Source: DASTRU01 sp035761045 (GTDB lineage: Bacteria > Pseudomonadota > Gammaproteobacteria > Burkholderiales > Burkholderiaceae_E). Taken from it: 5,621 nucleotides of DNA. Of this stretch, positions 5,343-5,621 are shown piece by piece. The position numbers and the translations under genes are program-made. Where the stretch lies: the NCBI GenBank assembly GCA_035761045.1, contig DASTRU010000209.1:1-5621 (forward strand), given 5' to 3'. How positions within the stretch are numbered: the stretch's first letter is position 1; each line of letters begins with the position of its first letter. The notes under the pieces were generated by a model. That model had not been told where the DNA came from. It made no database searches and saw only the letters and a list, made by a program, of their open reading frames with translations.

Positions 5343-5621
5343 ATGGCCGTTTTCACGCCGGTGACCCCGACCGAGGTCGCACGTTTTCTCGAAGCATTTG
5401 ATTTAGGCACCGTCGCCTCGCTCGACGGCATTGCCTCGGGCATCGAGAACACGAATTACTTTTTGGAAACGACGGGCGGCGACGCGAGCTTAGGCCGTCG
5501 TTTCGTGTTGACGATCTTCGAGAAGCTGCGCGCCGACGAGCTGCCGTTTTATCTCGAATTCATGCGCGCCTTGAGCGCGGCCGGTATTCGCGTACCTCGC
5601 CCAATGCCTAATCGCGCGGGC
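5343..5621 (+). CDS. thrB: Homoserine kinase ThrB, N-terminal part (cut by window end)
   Basis: The first 93 codons, open to the end of the window. ThrB of this type belongs to the aminoglycoside phosphotransferase (APH/choline kinase) fold, unlike the GHMP-type ThrB of E. coli. It phosphorylates homoserine to O-phosphohomoserine, the substrate of threonine synthase, in the cytoplasm. The beginning MAVFTPVT, the block GIASGIENTNYFLET (residues 29-43) and VLTIFEKLRADELPFYLEFMRAL are strongly characteristic of the beta/gammaproteobacterial enzyme. Between the two nucleotide-binding strands there is a somewhat long hairpin (GGDASLGRRF, 45-54), probably a small lineage insertion. The catalytic APH motifs lie beyond the window. 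The start ATG is 7 bp after the TGA of the exported-protein gene, with only a weak purine stretch (GAGTGG) upstream, so translational coupling is likely. Confidence 0.9.
   Translation, partial: MAVFTPVTPTEVARFLEAFDLGTVASLDGIASGIENTNYFLETTGGDASLGRRFVLTIFEKLRADELPFYLEFMRALSAAGIRVPRPMPNRAG

Noticed and set aside
4949..5452. Minus-strand open frame of 167 codons across the exported-protein gene and the thrB start
   Set aside because: It crosses two well-supported genes and their junction on the other strand, and its translation is low-complexity Ala/Gly/Arg without a family signature.
1..5621. Defence system, CRISPR array, insertion sequence, integron or phage remnant
   Set aside because: I saw no repeat-spacer array, transposase, terminal inverted repeats or atypical gene. 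RecQ here is full-length and next to polA, which fits housekeeping repair and not a defence cassette.

Overview
The window looks like chromosomal DNA of a Gram-negative proteobacterium, most likely a betaproteobacterium. The basis is a trimeric-porin C-terminus ending in the outer-membrane Phe signature, an APH-type homoserine kinase (ThrB), a DUF2782-like exported protein, and GC-rich coding with heavy use of GCG and CGC codons. I see no mobile element, tRNA, rRNA, CRISPR array or phage gene. Coding density is very high and the longest stretch without a gene is about 70 bases.

Layout: (1) 1-239 (+), the last 78 codons of an outer-membrane porin. (2) About 259-286, a strong hairpin terminator with a UUCG loop between the convergent porin and recQ genes, probably working in both directions. 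(3) 300-2150 (-), recQ, a complete ATP-dependent DNA helicase with helicase core, zinc site, winged helix and HRDC domain. (4) 2172-4892 (-), polA (DNA polymerase I), interrupted by an in-frame TAG at 4311-4313. (5) 4893-4963, a short divergent promoter region. (6) 4964-5335 (+), a small exported protein of the DUF2782 type. (7) 5343 to the window end (+), the first 93 codons of thrB.

The main observation is the broken polA. The 193-codon 5'-nuclease part and the proofreading/polymerase part lie in one reading frame and are separated only by a TAG. That TAG replaces a Lys codon (AAG to TAG is a single base change) in the helix-hairpin-helix motif that 5' nucleases use to bind DNA. Everything downstream stays in frame and keeps every catalytic residue I checked. 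This could be a sequencing error, a real recent nonsense mutation, a gene expressed as two pieces, or amber readthrough. I consider the first two most likely.

Functionally, polA and recQ form a 21-bp-spaced DNA repair/replication pair that is probably co-transcribed. The opposite-strand pair (DUF2782 protein and thrB, 7 bp apart) feeds threonine biosynthesis. I recall polA / small exported protein / thrB as a conserved neighbourhood in Pseudomonas and betaproteobacteria, so this part looks ancestral. Apart from the polA interruption the region is ordinary housekeeping DNA, and I found no convincing undescribed system.
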